In this document: piece after piece, positions 8,043 to 17,375 of the stretch
Layout: each line of letters starts with the position of its first letter
Numbering within the stretch: the first letter of the stretch is position 1
Assembly: GCF_937951745.1 (NCBI RefSeq)
Contig: NZ_CALFBQ010000019.1
Coordinates: 1 to 64,000, forward strand
From: an uncultured Chloroflexus sp.
GTDB lineage: Bacteria; Chloroflexota; Chloroflexia; Chloroflexales; Chloroflexaceae
Direction of reading: 5' to 3'
DNA length: 64,000 bases
Translations under genes and position numbers: made by a program
Notes under the pieces: model-generated
What the model saw: only the letters and a program-made list of their open reading frames with translations
Database searches by the model: none
What the model was told of the DNA's origin: nothing

Positions 8043-10265
8043 CTATCGCGTCAAACCGGCTGCGTATCTCCCCCCGTTCATATTGCTGATCAACGCCTGC
8101 GCTTCCGCCTCACTCAAGGCCGGGGCAAACAGCCAGCCTTGCCCGTGACTGCACGCTAATTGTTTCAACTGCTCGAACTGTTCCGGGGTTTCAATCCCTT
8201 CAGCTACCACTTCCATATTGAGATTGTGCGCCAATTGAATGATCGTCTGCACAATGTCACCTTGGCTCGATTTCACATCGAGCCGGTTGACAAACGAGCG
8301 ATCAATCTTAAGTACATTCACCGGAAAGGTATGGAGATAACTTAATGAAGAATAACCAGTACCAAAATCATCAATACACAATTCAACGCCTAAACTACGA
8401 ATACCTTCGAGTAAATGATTGGTGAAATTACCAAACTCAATAAAGGTATGTTCGGTGATTTCTAGTTTCAAATACTGAGGTGGCAAACCGGTTTGATGGA
8501 GAATGTACTGCAGCCGGTCGATGAGATCGGGCTGGGTAAAGATCCGTCCACTCAGATTCACACTAATCGACAAGCGCGGTTCGGTAGGATTCTGCTCATG
8601 CCAGCGCTGCATCTGCCGACAAGCTTCTTCCAATACCCACCAAGTCATCGGCACAATCAGGCCGGTTTCTTCGGCCAGCGGCAAAAACTCACCGGGAGCC
8701 AGCAAGCCGCGTTGCGGGTGTTGCCAACGGATGAGCGCCTCAAACCCGACAATCGCGCCGGTACGCAAAAGTACAATCGGTTGGTAAAAGAGACGGAATT
8801 CGTTTCGTGCGAGTCCGAACCGCAAGTCTTGTTCGAGTTGCAATTTGGCCAGCGCTTCGGTATGCATCGAGGGATCAAAGCGCACGTAGCATGCTTTGCC
8901 GCGTAATTTGGCGTGGTACATCGCAGTATCAGCATCGCGGATCAGGTCGGCAGGTTGGGCATAACCACTGCTGCTATAGGCAATCCTGATGCTTGACGAA
9001 ATAACTATCTTGTGGCCTTGCAAGTAGAGCGGCGCTGACAAAGCGTGCTGGATGCGTTCGGCCACCTGCTCGGCTTGTTGTTCGTGCTCGATCGGCTCGA
9101 GCAGAATGGTAAACTCATCACCGCCAAGCCGGGCCACCGTATCATTAGGCCGCACCAATTCTTGTAGCCGCACGGCTACTGCTATGAGCAACCGATCACC
9201 GAATTCATGGCCAAGGCTGTCGTTAATAACTTTAAACCGGTCGAGATCGAGAAAGAGCACCGCGAAGTGGCGCTGCGGCTCACGGCGCAAGCGTACAATC
9301 GCGCGTTCAAGCCGGTCGGTAAACAGCACCCGATTGGGCAGACCAGTCAAGCTATCGTGTAGCGCATCGTGCTGAAGTTGCTGCTCGGCCTTTTTGCGAT
9401 CGGTAATATCAGTCTGTGAACCGGTAATCCGCACTGCTTGGTCATGCTGATCCCAAACCGCTAACCCGCGGCAGAGCATCCAGCGATACGAACCATCACG
9501 ATGCAGAATCCGGTATTCATGCTGGAAATTCGAGATCAGGCGACGGAAGTGGGCCATCAGCCGCACCTCGAACAACTCGCGATCATCTGGGTGGATGCGG
9601 TCAAACCACTCACTCGGCGTATCGCCAATCTCGTCTTCAGCGTAGCCAAGCATCTCTTTCCAACGCGGCGAAAAATAGATTGTACCCGCAGCAATATTCC
9701 AATCCCACAAACCATCGTTAGCGCCACGCGCGGCTAGCGCATAACGCTCTTCGCTGATACGCAAAGCTTCTTGAGAACGTTCGAGATCGGCAGTGCGTTC
9801 AGCAACCATCCGCTCAAGTTCGAGCCGATAGCGCCGCTCGCGGTCGCGCAACCGCTTGCGCTCCAGACTGGCATTGATCCGCGCATTCAGCAGCACAATA
9901 TTGTACGGTTTGAAGACATAATCATCGGCCCCATTACCGATACAGGTGACGATATGATCAATATCAATATCAGCCGAGACGACGATGACCGATAGATCGA
10001 AGAGATCAGGGTCGCTTTTCATGTGGTTCAACACCTGTATCCCATCCATCCCGGGCATCATAATATCGAGCAGGACAATATCAAAGGCGTGCTGCCGCAG
10101 CATTTGCAACGCCGTTGGCCCATCGGGCGCCTCATCAATCGTGTGACCAAGGGCAGTAAGCTCACGCCGCAACAGAAAACGCAGCACTTCCTGATCGTCA
10201 ACAATCAGAATCCTGCCGGGTTGCGTCTCAGCAACATCCGACGGGGGGCATTGGACGTGATTCAT
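8043..10265 (-). CDS. Response regulator with PAS, GGDEF and EAL domains
   Basis: A 740-residue cytoplasmic protein that probably makes and breaks cyclic di-GMP. Order: receiver (18-130; phospho-acceptor Asp67 in LLDIMMPGMDG, KPYN lysine), coiled coil, PAS/PAC (about 165-290), GGDEF (about 300-460; RLGGDEF intact, with RxxD inhibitory site RPND five residues before it) and EAL (about 475-720; EALIRW, LEITEHT, DDFGTGYSSL, EGIET). Both catalytic motif sets look intact, so the receiver may set the balance of activities. It is the last gene of a five-gene operon and is the likely output of the upstream hybrid kinase. The gap to the stand-alone receiver gene is 12 bases. Confidence 0.93.
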   Translation of the reverse strand: MNHVQCPPSDVAETQPGRILIVDDQEVLRFLLRRELTALGHTIDEAPDGPTALQMLRQHAFDIVLLDIMMPGMDGIQVLNHMKSDPDLFDLSVIVVSADIDIDHIVTCIGNGADDYVFKPYNIVLLNARINASLERKRLRDRERRYRLELERMVAERTADLERSQEALRISEERYALAARGANDGLWDWNIAAGTIYFSPRWKEMLGYAEDEIGDTPSEWFDRIHPDDRELFEVRLMAHFRRLISNFQHEYRILHRDGSYRWMLCRGLAVWDQHDQAVRITGSQTDITDRKKAEQQLQHDALHDSLTGLPNRVLFTDRLERAIVRLRREPQRHFAVLFLDLDRFKVINDSLGHEFGDRLLIAVAVRLQELVRPNDTVARLGGDEFTILLEPIEHEQQAEQVAERIQHALSAPLYLQGHKIVISSSIRIAYSSSGYAQPADLIRDADTAMYHAKLRGKACYVRFDPSMHTEALAKLQLEQDLRFGLARNEFRLFYQPIVLLRTGAIVGFEALIRWQHPQRGLLAPGEFLPLAEETGLIVPMTWWVLEEACRQMQRWHEQNPTEPRLSISVNLSGRIFTQPDLIDRLQYILHQTGLPPQYLKLEITEHTFIEFGNFTNHLLEGIRSLGVELCIDDFGTGYSSLSYLHTFPVNVLKIDRSFVNRLDVKSSQGDIVQTIIQLAHNLNMEVVAEGIETPEQFEQLKQLACSHGQGWLFAPALSEAEAQALISNMNGGRYAAGLTR

Positions 10266-10277
10266 AGCCTACTCATC

Positions 10278-10649
10278 CTAAGCAGTGCGGCTAAGGAGGG
10301 CTTGCACTTTTTCTCGGAAACGTCCAAAATCGATCGGTTTGGTGTCGAAGTCATCACAGCCGGCAGCTAACGAGCGCAGCCGATCTTCATTCAGAGCGTA
10401 GGCTGTTAGCGCCAACACCGGAATGTGGCTCGTTCCCGGTTGAGACTTGATGCGATGGGTTGCCTGCCAACCATTGAGCACCGGCAAACCCATATCCATG
10501 ATGATCAAGTCAGGTTGCATGCTACGTGCTAGCGCCACTCCTTGCGCACCGTCTACCGCCAGTATCGGTTCGTGCCCCATTAATTCCACAATACGCGCGA
10601 TAAGATCGCGATTATTGGCATCATCTTCTACGATCAGAATCTTAGTCAT
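10278..10649 (-). CDS. Stand-alone response regulator receiver
   Basis: A 123-residue CheY/Spo0F-like single-domain receiver: acidic pair in VEDDANN, phospho-acceptor Asp in IIMDMGLPVLNGW, the switch Thr in LTAYALN and Lys in DTKPIDF. With no output domain it would act as a phosphate shuttle or an allosteric partner. It lies between the hybrid kinase and the REC-PAS-GGDEF-EAL gene, so a relay kinase - receiver - c-di-GMP enzyme is plausible. I chose the ATG at 10649 (MTKILIVEDD), preceded by GAGGTGGG; a GTG at 10664 in the same frame is possible. Confidence 0.9.
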   Translation of the reverse strand: MTKILIVEDDANNRDLIARIVELMGHEPILAVDGAQGVALARSMQPDLIIMDMGLPVLNGWQATHRIKSQPGTSHIPVLALTAYALNEDRLRSLAAGCDDFDTKPIDFGRFREKVQALLSRTA

Positions 10650-10696
10650 AGCTGTAGCGCCCACCTCATCATATAATCCTTAGTCATGCAACCCGT

Positions 10697-13447
10697 TTAG
10701 TTTGAGGTAGTATTAGCAACAGACGATGCCGGATTGCGTTGCATCATCTGCTGGATGCGGATGACGATCTGTTCTAGATCCAATTCTGCCTTGCGTTGGA
10801 TCGCACTAACGGCTTGGGCCAGCCGTTCGCGATCGTCGGCTGTCAGATCGCGGGCAGTCATGAAAATCACCGGGATGCTCTGCCCTACGGGATCGGCCCG
10901 CAAATGTTCAAGCAGTTGCAAACCATCCATCTTCGGCAGCATATAATCGAGCAAGATCAAGCCCGGTGGACGGGTAAGAGCATCCGTTAGACCAGTCTCA
11001 CCATCAAACGCCACCTCAACCGGCCAGCCAGCGGTGCGCAGCGTGCGCGCCACGAGTTCGGCGAGCGCCTGATCGTCCTCGATGATCAGAATGTGGGACG
11101 GTGTCCCTTCCTCTGGGCGGCGGCAATAGCGTTTGACCACCGTGAGCAATTTCTCTGGCTCAATCGGCTTAACTAAATATTCGGCCACTTCCAACGTCAA
11201 ACCACGTCGTGCCTGATCGTCAATCGTCAAGACCACGACCGGGATAGCAGCCACTTCAGGCGTTTCGCGGAGTTGGGCTAACACTTCGATCCCATTCAAA
11301 TCAGGCAGTTTCAGATCAAGCACGATCAGATCGGGCAGCAGATCGGTTGCCAAGCGCAACCCTTCCGCGCCGGTCTCGGCAGTTACTACGTAGACCTCAT
11401 TGCTTGGCGCTATCCGTCGGATCAGATCGCTAACTGTCGGATCGTCATCAATCACCAGCACGATAGCATTGCTAACCGGCACGGCAGTATCAACCGCCAC
11501 CTGTAACGGCTCCCTCGCAACCTCTGCTGGCGGCAGATCGGCTAAGCTCAGGGTTGGCGCGGGCAACACATGACCCAGCTCAGCCGGTATCTCCATCGTG
11601 AAGACCGACCCTTTACCAACGGTACTTTGAACCGTGATCCGCCCACCGATCAGTTCGCACAAACGCTGGCTGAGTGCCAAGCCCAAGCCGGTACCGCCAT
11701 ACTTACGGGTCGGCGAGTCATCAACTTGCGAGAAGGCTTTGAACAGCTTACCGAGTTTGTCAGGGGATATGCCAATCCCGGTATCGGCCACTTCAAAGCG
11801 AAACCACGTCTGATCATCTTGCTCGTGGCGCGTGACGGTCAACGTCACGTCGCCGTCTTCGGTAAACTTGGCCGCATTGCTGAGCAGGTTGATCAACGCT
11901 TGTCGCACTTTGGTGGCATCGCTATTGAGCAGCCCAATATCAGACGGACAATCGACTTGGAAACGGTTGCGGTTTTTATCCATCTGGGGCAACACCGTAT
12001 TCACCGCAGTGCGCACCAGATCGGCCACATCGGCATACTCAGCGCTGATCGTCATCCGCCCGGCCTCAATCTTCGAGATGTCGAGAATATCGTTGATGAG
12101 GGACAACAGATGCATGCCAGCGGCCCGGATGCGTCCCACATCGTGAGTCACGGTCTCGTAGATGTTCTTGTTGACCAGTTGTTCCATCAGTTGGCTATAG
12201 CCAATGATCGCCGTCAACGGCGTGCGCAGCTCGTGACTCATGGTAGCAAGGAAGGTGCTCTTGGCGCGCGAGGCGGCTTCGGCAGCATCGCGCGCTTTGA
12301 TCAATTCTTGTTCAACCCGGCGACGCTCTTGAATCTCGGCTTTCAAACTCTCAGTCTGTTTGGCAATCTCAGCGTTGCGCATGCGTAGTTGATGCATCAT
12401 GGCATTAAAAGCACGCCCCACCTCTGCCACTTCCCGCTCCGAGCGCACCAGCAGCGGGTGCGTTAAGTCGCCGCTGCCGATCCGTTCGGCGCCTTGGCGC
12501 AACTCGTCGAGCACGCGGAAAACAAAGCGGTTGAGCAAATAGTTGGTAGCCAGCAAAAGGAGGAGGCCAAACACAATCAGGCTTAAGGTAAAGGTTACTC
12601 CCGCTCGCGTTGACAGCTCGGTCGCTTCAGCTTCGGGCACTTCAGTGAATAAGCGCCACGAAGTGTCGGGGATATTGAGGGCAACACCAAGTGTCTCTTT
12701 ACCAGCGAGGTTAATATAATATTGTTGGCTACCGTCGGGGGGAAGCGTGCGAAATTCAGGCCGATTGCCGATAGTGGTGTAGGCGAGCACCACTTGAGGA
12801 TCAGGGTGAGCAATAATGACCCCATCCTCATTGACAATATATGCGCTGCCAGTGCGGCCAAACCGGATCGTCGCCACCGTTTCCCACAGCAGGTTCATGC
12901 GCAACCGTCCGGCTACTACCCCACCATCGTTGGTTGGGATGGCCATAATAATGTACGGCTCGGTATCTGCGGTAATAAAGAGCGGGCCAAGGTAGCGTTG
13001 GCCGGCCCGCGCTTGCTGAAACCAGTTGGACAGCGGGATCGTCACTAAATTACCGAGCAGAGGGCGATCACGGGTTATTTCCGCTATGATGCGGCCATCG
13101 CGATCAACCCGCACGATCTCGATCCACGCCGGTACCCGGTTCAAAATCTCTGGCAACAGATCAGGCGAGCGTTCGACTTGTTCGACCGACAACGCACCTA
13201 CCAGCGTTAAGGTATCTTCGATGCGCAGCAGAAAATCGTCAATGGTGCGCACGGCGTTCTGGGCCGCCTCACGTTGGCGGCCAGCCCAGCCCTCATGTTC
13301 AATCGACTCGATGAACAGGAAGACGCCATACGCTGCTACCAGCAAGATCAAGGCTAGCATCAAGCTCAGAAAGAGCGTCAGCTTAGCCTGCAAGCTCGTA
13401 TTGAGACGGTGCTCAAGAGAACGCAGCCAAATCTGCAAACGTCGCAC
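10697..13447 (-). CDS. Hybrid sensor histidine kinase with extracytoplasmic Cache-like domain and two receivers
   Basis: A 916-residue membrane protein. TM1 (about 20-46), an extracytoplasmic double-Cache-like sensor (about 50-275; RTGSAYIVNEDGVIIAHPD), TM2 (about 280-305), HAMP, coiled coil, HisKA (phospho-His in TMSHELRTPL), HATPase (NLLSNAAKFTEDG, DTGIGIS, GGTGLGLALS), then two receivers (VLDLKLPDLNG and LLDYMLPKMDG). In the second receiver the usual KP lysine region reads IQRKAELD, so its switch may be atypical. It starts at a GTG two bases after the stop of the upstream binding-protein gene. The site GGAGAGG overlaps that gene's end, which suggests translational coupling. Confidence 0.9.
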   Translation of the reverse strand: MRRLQIWLRSLEHRLNTSLQAKLTLFLSLMLALILLVAAYGVFLFIESIEHEGWAGRQREAAQNAVRTIDDFLLRIEDTLTLVGALSVEQVERSPDLLPEILNRVPAWIEIVRVDRDGRIIAEITRDRPLLGNLVTIPLSNWFQQARAGQRYLGPLFITADTEPYIIMAIPTNDGGVVAGRLRMNLLWETVATIRFGRTGSAYIVNEDGVIIAHPDPQVVLAYTTIGNRPEFRTLPPDGSQQYYINLAGKETLGVALNIPDTSWRLFTEVPEAEATELSTRAGVTFTLSLIVFGLLLLLATNYLLNRFVFRVLDELRQGAERIGSGDLTHPLLVRSEREVAEVGRAFNAMMHQLRMRNAEIAKQTESLKAEIQERRRVEQELIKARDAAEAASRAKSTFLATMSHELRTPLTAIIGYSQLMEQLVNKNIYETVTHDVGRIRAAGMHLLSLINDILDISKIEAGRMTISAEYADVADLVRTAVNTVLPQMDKNRNRFQVDCPSDIGLLNSDATKVRQALINLLSNAAKFTEDGDVTLTVTRHEQDDQTWFRFEVADTGIGISPDKLGKLFKAFSQVDDSPTRKYGGTGLGLALSQRLCELIGGRITVQSTVGKGSVFTMEIPAELGHVLPAPTLSLADLPPAEVAREPLQVAVDTAVPVSNAIVLVIDDDPTVSDLIRRIAPSNEVYVVTAETGAEGLRLATDLLPDLIVLDLKLPDLNGIEVLAQLRETPEVAAIPVVVLTIDDQARRGLTLEVAEYLVKPIEPEKLLTVVKRYCRRPEEGTPSHILIIEDDQALAELVARTLRTAGWPVEVAFDGETGLTDALTRPPGLILLDYMLPKMDGLQLLEHLRADPVGQSIPVIFMTARDLTADDRERLAQAVSAIQRKAELDLEQIVIRIQQMMQRNPASSVANTTSN

Positions 13448-13450
13448 GAA

Positions 13451-14518
13451 TCACCTCTCCATTGCTGCCAGTAGTTGCTCCCACAACTGATGCCGGTATG
13501 CGGCTAGATCAGCCGGCAGTTCCAGCATATATTCCGCTCTCAACAAAGCTTCCCCGTTCGGAAAGATCCACGGGTGATGCTGCAAAGCCGGATCGATCAA
13601 CGGCATTGCTTGATCGTTCGCAGTCGCCACGTAGATTTCATTCGTAATCAGCGCACACATTTCCGGCTGCAAGACAACATTGATGAATTGGAAGGCAGCC
13701 ACTTTGCGCTCGCTTTGCGCCGGCACAACGAACGTGTCAATCCAAAGCAGTGCCCCCTCTTCAGGAAGAACGAATGTTACCGCCGGATTGAGGGCATAGG
13801 CCGCGAGCGCATCATACGACCAGCCGTACAACACCGGATAGTCGCCGTTGGCAACCAGCTCGGCGGCATTGGGCATTGACAGGTCAAGCTCCGTCACATT
13901 CGGCAAGAGCTGGCGCAACCGTTCGGCAGCCTGATCGAACACAGCCGGGTCGGTAACTGTGAGAGTCTGGCCCATTGCCTTCAGTGTGATCATGAAGAGT
14001 TGGTCTTCTTCGGGCCACATCGCTATCTTGCCGGCCAAGGCCGGATCCCACAGATCGGCCCAGCGCGTAATCGGGCGGTCGAGCAGATCGGGCCGCACCA
14101 CCAGCCCGCCTACGCCCCATTGATAAACGACTGAATAACGGCTACCCGGATCGTAGGTCAGATCGCGAAAATTGGCGCTGACATAACGAAAATTCGGGAT
14201 TTGGCTGTAATCAATCGGGGCCAGCAGCCCTTCCGCAACCAAGGTTGGAATCAGCGTATTACCCATTACTACAACATCGTATTCGGCGCCAGCGCGCAAT
14301 TGGTCAATAACGTCAAATTGGCTTTCGTAGCTGACATATTCCACCGCGATCCCCGTTTCGGCGCGAAAGGCGTCGAGTACCGCTTGCGGCATATACCCGG
14401 CCCAGCCGGCCACAATGAGCTTTTTCAGTGCCGGCGTAGCGGATGGTTGCGTGGCCATTGGCGTGGCGCTGCACGCAGTAAGGAATAAGAGCAGGATGAG
14501 GTGCAAGGAGTGACGCAT
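13451..14518 (-). CDS. PotD-like extracellular binding lipoprotein, copy 1
   Basis: A 355-residue lipoprotein (lipobox FLTAC) of the type 2 periplasmic-binding fold most like spermidine/putrescine binding protein PotD: LIVAGWAGYMPQAVLDAFRAETG, YDVVVMGN, YSVVYQWGVGGLVVRPDLL, RWADLWDPALAGKIAMW, VLYGWSYDA, LWIDTFVVP. It lies three bases after its paralogue and overlaps the translation signal of the kinase. No permease or ATPase is in the operon. I infer a sensory role, presenting a ligand to the kinase at the cell surface, rather than transport. The ligand is unproven; polyamines are suggested only by the fold family. Confidence 0.82.
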   Translation of the reverse strand: MRHSLHLILLLFLTACSATPMATQPSATPALKKLIVAGWAGYMPQAVLDAFRAETGIAVEYVSYESQFDVIDQLRAGAEYDVVVMGNTLIPTLVAEGLLAPIDYSQIPNFRYVSANFRDLTYDPGSRYSVVYQWGVGGLVVRPDLLDRPITRWADLWDPALAGKIAMWPEEDQLFMITLKAMGQTLTVTDPAVFDQAAERLRQLLPNVTELDLSMPNAAELVANGDYPVLYGWSYDALAAYALNPAVTFVLPEEGALLWIDTFVVPAQSERKVAAFQFINVVLQPEMCALITNEIYVATANDQAMPLIDPALQHHPWIFPNGEALLRAEYMLELPADLAAYRHQLWEQLLAAMER

Positions 14519-14521
14519 AGA

Positions 14522-15580
14522 TTATGGTTTAGCAACGAAAAATGCATTCCAAATTTCATCGTACTTTGCCTGCGTTTCCGGATCAAGGGGCAATTCCAAT
14601 TCAGCCCGTTGCAAGGTAGTAAGCGAAGGGAAAATGATCTCGCTATCGCGAAATTCTGGCTTAACGAGGGGCCACGATGCTTCATTCGCGGTTGCCGTCG
14701 CTAGTTCATTCGTCACTAACGCGCTGATATCCGGTCGCAAAAAGAAATCAATAAATTGTTCGGCGAGCGCCTGCTGCATGCTAACGGCTGGAATCACAAA
14801 ACTGTCAACCCAGAGAATTGTCCCTTCACCGGGAGTAATGTAGGCGATCTGGTCGCTTTGGCGTTGCGCATCGAGCGCATCATACGCCCAGCCTAACCCT
14901 ACTACGTATTCGCCGGATACGAGGTATGGGGTTACGGTTTCGACCCCTTCCCCAACCCAGCCAACCCGGCGGGCAAAATCGGGCGCTCGTTCAAGCGCGG
15001 TGGCAAGATGGGCAGGATTCGTGGTATTGATGGAAAAACCGAGCGATTTCAGCAATACGTTCACCGCATCGCGCGGTATTGGCCAGAGCAGAATTTTACC
15101 GTCAAGCGCTGGTTCCCACAAATCAGACCAGCGCATAATTGGGCGGTCGAGCAGATCAGTGCGTATGAGCAGGCCAGTGGTGCCCCACTGGTAAACCACC
15201 GAATAGCGATTGCCCGGATCGAACGCCAAATCGCGGAAGTTGGCGCTCAAGTTGCGCGTGTTGGGGATGTTGGCGTAGTTAATAGGGACGATCGCACCGC
15301 TGCTGATCAGATCAGGAATGAACTGGTAGCTGACTATCATCAAATCATACCCGGCGCCCTGTTCAAGCGCAGCAATTGCCGCTTCGGTGGTGTCATACCC
15401 GATATATTCCACCACAACACCCATTTCGGCGCTGAATGCGTCAAGCAGCTCTTGCGGCATATAACCAAGCCAGCCAGTAATAGTAAGTTTTCGTGCTTCG
15501 GGCATGGGTGTTAGTGGGGGAATGAACGAACATGCCATAAGAAGCAATAAACATATAGCTACAAAATTTTGAGTTCTCAT
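14522..15580 (-). CDS. PotD-like extracellular binding lipoprotein, copy 2
   Basis: A 352-residue paralogue of the next gene, sharing the same order of motifs: LTITGWLGYMPQELLDAFSAEMG, YDLMIVSYQF, YSVVYQWGTTGLLIRTDLL, RWSDLWEPALDGKILLWP, VGLGWAYDA and ILWVDSFVIP. The lipobox is LLMAC. It is the first gene of the operon. The copies are clearly duplicates but differ across much of their length, so they may bind different ligands or form a heterodimer. Ligand-contact residues cannot be assigned from sequence alone. The start follows a modest GATGGG ribosome site and a candidate extended -10 box about 25 bases upstream. Confidence 0.82.
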   Translation of the reverse strand: MRTQNFVAICLLLLMACSFIPPLTPMPEARKLTITGWLGYMPQELLDAFSAEMGVVVEYIGYDTTEAAIAALEQGAGYDLMIVSYQFIPDLISSGAIVPINYANIPNTRNLSANFRDLAFDPGNRYSVVYQWGTTGLLIRTDLLDRPIMRWSDLWEPALDGKILLWPIPRDAVNVLLKSLGFSINTTNPAHLATALERAPDFARRVGWVGEGVETVTPYLVSGEYVVGLGWAYDALDAQRQSDQIAYITPGEGTILWVDSFVIPAVSMQQALAEQFIDFFLRPDISALVTNELATATANEASWPLVKPEFRDSEIIFPSLTTLQRAELELPLDPETQAKYDEIWNAFFVAKP

Positions 15581-15604
15581 CTTGACCCATCTTTAATAAA
15601 CTAT

Positions 15605-15613
15605 ATTATGACA
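15605..15613 (-). promoter_or_regulatory. Candidate extended -10 box for the sensor operon
   Basis: On the minus strand this reads TGTCATAAT, 25-33 bases before the first start codon of the binding-protein/kinase operon. The upstream DNA is AT-rich; no convincing -35 box is visible. Confidence 0.35.
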
Positions 15614-15714
15614 TAGAAAGTGTACCATACCATTATTACCAATACCTCTTCACTAGCAACTAATAACCGTTGGCTAAGATGACAATTTGTTCATCAGGAC
15701 AAGATTGGGTTAGA

Positions 15715-15748
15715 AATAAACAATGGTGGGGTGCGCGCCCCCACCATT
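15715..15748 (-). terminator. Intrinsic terminator of the aldehyde dehydrogenase gene
   Basis: AATGGTGGGG (15722-15731), a 7-base loop and CCCCACCATT (15739-15748) form a perfect 10-bp stem. On the minus strand it is followed by TTGTTTATTT. It stands 26 bases after the dehydrogenase stop codon. Confidence 0.8.
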
Positions 15749-15773
15749 AGGACATTATTTAACAAAACAGCTA

Positions 15774-17270
15774 TCAATCGGCATTATCAATCTGCGCCCG
15801 CTGCAACGCGCCGCTGTAATCGATATACACGCTCTTCCACTCCGAGAAGACGTCGAGCATGGTCGGGCCGGCTTCGCGATGGCCGTTGCCGGTGGCTTTG
15901 ACGCCGCCGAAGGGCAGGTGAATCTCGGCGCCGATGGTGGGTGCATTGATGTAGACAATGCCGGCTTGCAGCGCCTGCATAGCGCGGAAGGCGGCGTTGA
16001 TATCGCGGGTGTAGATCGCCGAGCTGAGACCGTAGGCCACATCATTCGCCACTGCCACCGCTTCATCGAGACTATCCACCTCGATCACGCTTAGCACCGG
16101 CCCGAAGATCTCTTCGCGAGCGATGCGCATCTGCGGCGTGACGTTGGTGAAGACAGTGGGGGCAATGAAATGGCCGTAGTCGTAGTCACCGCCGGTCAGC
16201 CGGTAGCCGCCGCATAGCAGGGTGGCACCCTCTTGCTTGCCGATTTCGATGTAGTTGAGCACACGCTGCATCTGCTTCTCATTCACCAGCGGCCCCATCT
16301 CGGTCGCCGGGTCGAGACCGTTACCAATCCGTAACGATTGAGCGCGGGCGACGATCCGATCCACGAGCGTTCTGGCCACGGCTCGGTGGACGATCAGGCG
16401 ACTGGTGGCGGTGCAACGCTGGCCGGTCGTGCCAAAGGCCGCCCACACGACACCATCGAGCGCCAGATCGAGATCGGCGTCAGGCATAACAATCAGCGGG
16501 TTCTTGCCGCCCATCTCAAGACTGACTCGCTTGATCCGTCGCGCACCGAGTTCATACACGAGCCGACCGGTCTCGGTGCTACCGGTGAACGAAATGACCG
16601 GTACATCGGGGTGTTCGACCAGCGGTTGGCCAGCTTTGGGGCCATAGCCGGTAACGATGTTGACCACACCGGGCGGCAGGCCGGCCTCCATCAAGCACTG
16701 AACCAAATTGTAGGTACTGACCGAAGCGTCTTCTCCCGGCTTGATCACGACGGTATTACCGCAGACAATCGCGGGGAGCATTTTCCACGACGCGATCGCC
16801 ATGGGGAAGTTCCACGGCGTGATCAAACCCACTACGCCAATCGGCTGGCGAATGCTCATCTGAAACTTGTTGGGCAGTTCCGAGGGGGTGGTGACGCCGT
16901 GCATGCGGCGGCCCTCACCGCCGGCGTACTGGGCCATACCGATCGCTTCCACAATATCGCCGCCGGCCTCGAAGAGCGGCTTGCCCATTTCGCGGGTCAG
17001 ATCGCGGCTGTACTGCTCTTTGCGCGCTTGCAGCAACTCGGCGGCGCGGAGCAGAATCTCACCGCGCTTGGGCGCCGGCACTTTGCTCCACGTGGCAAAC
17101 GCCACCTTTGCGGCTTCAACTGCTGCGTGAACATCACGCTCATCGCTGTCGGCAAATACTCCCACCACATCACGGGTATCGGCAGGGTTGCGGCGCTCGA
17201 AGGTCTTGCCGCTCTGGGCAGGCACAAACTCGCCGCCGATGAGATTGTGAAAGATCCGCGGTGCGGACAT
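15774..17270 (-). CDS. NAD(P)-dependent aldehyde dehydrogenase
   Basis: A 498-residue enzyme of the ALDH superfamily. It shows cofactor-fold motifs [19 protein letters not shown] and [10 protein letters not shown], the general-base Glu in [12 protein letters not shown] and the catalytic Cys in [12 protein letters not shown]. The C-terminal [12 protein letters not shown] and [17 protein letters not shown] are typical. GQRCTA and the [11 protein letters not shown] ending recall the ALDH7/aminoadipate-semialdehyde dehydrogenase side of the family, but the substrate cannot be fixed. The start has AAGGAGGACGAAG before it. It is divergent from the phosphatase gene and ends in a strong terminator, so it is monocistronic. 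Confidence 0.88.
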   Translation of the reverse strand: MSAPRIFHNLIGGEFVPAQSGKTFERRNPADTRDVVGVFADSDERDVHAAVEAAKVAFATWSKVPAPKRGEILLRAAELLQARKEQYSRDLTREMGKPLFEAGGDIVEAIGMAQYAGGEGRRMHGVTTPSELPNKFQMSIRQPIGVVGLITPWNFPMAIASWKMLPAIVCGNTVVIKPGEDASVSTYNLVQCLMEAGLPPGVVNIVTGYGPKAGQPLVEHPDVPVISFTGSTETGRLVYELGARRIKRVSLEMGGKNPLIVMPDADLDLALDGVVWAAFGTTGQRCTATSRLIVHRAVARTLVDRIVARAQSLRIGNGLDPATEMGPLVNEKQMQRVLNYIEIGKQEGATLLCGGYRLTGGDYDYGHFIAPTVFTNVTPQMRIAREEIFGPVLSVIEVDSLDEAVAVANDVAYGLSSAIYTRDINAAFRAMQALQAGIVYINAPTIGAEIHLPFGGVKATGNGHREAGPTMLDVFSEWKSVYIDYSGALQRAQIDNAD

Positions 17271-17308
17271 CTTCGTCCTCCTTGTGTCAAGAACTGGTAA
17301 CGCTCTGA

Positions 17309-17317
17309 ATTATAGCA
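17309..17317 (-). promoter_or_regulatory. Extended -10 promoter for aldehyde dehydrogenase
   Basis: The minus strand reads TGCTATAAT, a consensus extended -10 box about 40 bases upstream of the start codon. Confidence 0.5.
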
Positions 17318-17329
17318 CGGGGCAACTTG

Positions 17330-17338
17330 TGGTATGCT
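17330..17338 (+). promoter_or_regulatory. Extended -10 promoter for the phosphatase-LCP operon
   Basis: TGGTATGCT lies about 38 bases before the phosphatase ATG. It is only 12 bases from the opposing -10 box at 17309-17317, so the two promoters overlap back to back. Confidence 0.35.
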
Positions 17339-17375
17339 GTAACGGATATTGGGCGATCAAGAGGGGAAGCGGGCA

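Noticed and set aside
11570-12388. A 272-codon plus-strand frame inside the hybrid kinase
   Set aside because: Mirrors the kinase catalytic region in an antisense frame; no domain or ribosome site.
13451-15580. The two PotD-like proteins as part of a polyamine ABC transporter
   Set aside because: No permease or ATPase is in the operon, and the genes are coupled to a sensor kinase instead; transport elsewhere in the genome cannot be excluded.
16338-17300. A 320-codon plus-strand frame opposite aldehyde dehydrogenase
   Set aside because: Shadow of a strongly conserved gene; composition is His/Arg-rich and without known motifs.
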